Positions 64,000 through 64,000 of a stretch of 64,000 nucleotides of DNA are shown piece by piece (position 1 is the first letter of the stretch; every line of letters begins with the position of its first letter). This DNA is from Ovis canadensis (Eukaryota; Chordata; Mammalia; Artiodactyla; Bovidae). A model generated the notes under the pieces. It was not told the origin of the DNA and searched no databases. It worked only from the letters and a program-made list of their open reading frames with translations. The DNA lies in the NCBI RefSeq assembly GCF_042477335.2, contig NC_091246.1, positions 251,724,501-251,788,500 of the forward strand. The letters are read 5' to 3'. Both the position numbers and the translations under genes were made by a program.

Positions 64000-64000
64000 G

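Noticed and set aside
63281-64000. Search for the first exon of PLA2G2D at the right edge
   Set aside because: No signal-peptide exon, calcium-loop or CC..HDCC block is visible in any frame.

Overview
This is nuclear DNA of a ruminant (cattle, sheep, goat or a close relative). The evidence is the very dense load of Bov-tA/Bov-A tRNA-derived SINEs, CHR-type SINEs and BovB (RTE) LINE copies, one of which carries the (AGC)n tract typical of ruminant Bov-A elements. The genes have multi-exon vertebrate structure with consensus GT-AG splice sites. I cannot tell the species from sequence alone. There are no prokaryotic genes, CRISPR arrays or operons.

Layout: the window is one end of the mammalian secreted phospholipase A2 cluster (human chromosome 1p36 order UBXN10 - PLA2G2C - PLA2G2F - PLA2G2D). 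(1) About 3.5-11.4 kb, minus strand: UBXN10. It has a single coding exon (5623-6468), a roughly 2.1 kb 3' UTR ending at a textbook polyadenylation site near 3490, and a CpG-rich promoter near 11.3 kb with an X-box-like motif and a likely short non-coding first exon. (2) 21.4-36.0 kb, plus strand: PLA2G2C. Its four coding exons join into an intact 151-residue enzyme with every catalytic residue and 16 cysteines; this gene is reported as non-functional in human. (3) 61.2-52.9 kb, minus strand: PLA2G2F. Its four coding exons join into a 155-residue enzyme. An upstream coding exon at 61.8-61.9 kb can add 41 residues in frame. PLA2G2C and PLA2G2F converge tail to tail; UBXN10 and PLA2G2C diverge. 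PLA2G2D, expected next, is not inside the window.

The PLA2G2C-PLA2G2F interval (36-53 kb) is repeat-rich. Its centrepiece is a near-complete BovB element at 43.4-47.9 kb whose 5' part is inverted relative to its 3' part, as twin priming predicts. A second, 5'-truncated BovB copy is nested inside it in the opposite orientation. Other repeats include old L1, L2 and MIR fragments, a probable solo LTR of a ruminant endogenous retrovirus (41.75-42.75 kb), three copies of a diverged repeat I could not name, a roughly 305-bp G-rich minisatellite just upstream of PLA2G2F exon 3, and a 131-bp tandem duplication upstream of PLA2G2F.

Functionally, the two PLA2 genes encode calcium-dependent secreted phospholipases and UBXN10 encodes an intracellular p97/VCP cofactor linked to cilia. 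They are neighbours by conserved synteny and do not share a pathway. I found no unknown gene system. The observations most worth following are the twin-primed BovB, the intact PLA2G2C, the alternative N-terminus and shortened C-terminal tail of PLA2G2F, and the UBXN10 promoter with its small upstream ORF.
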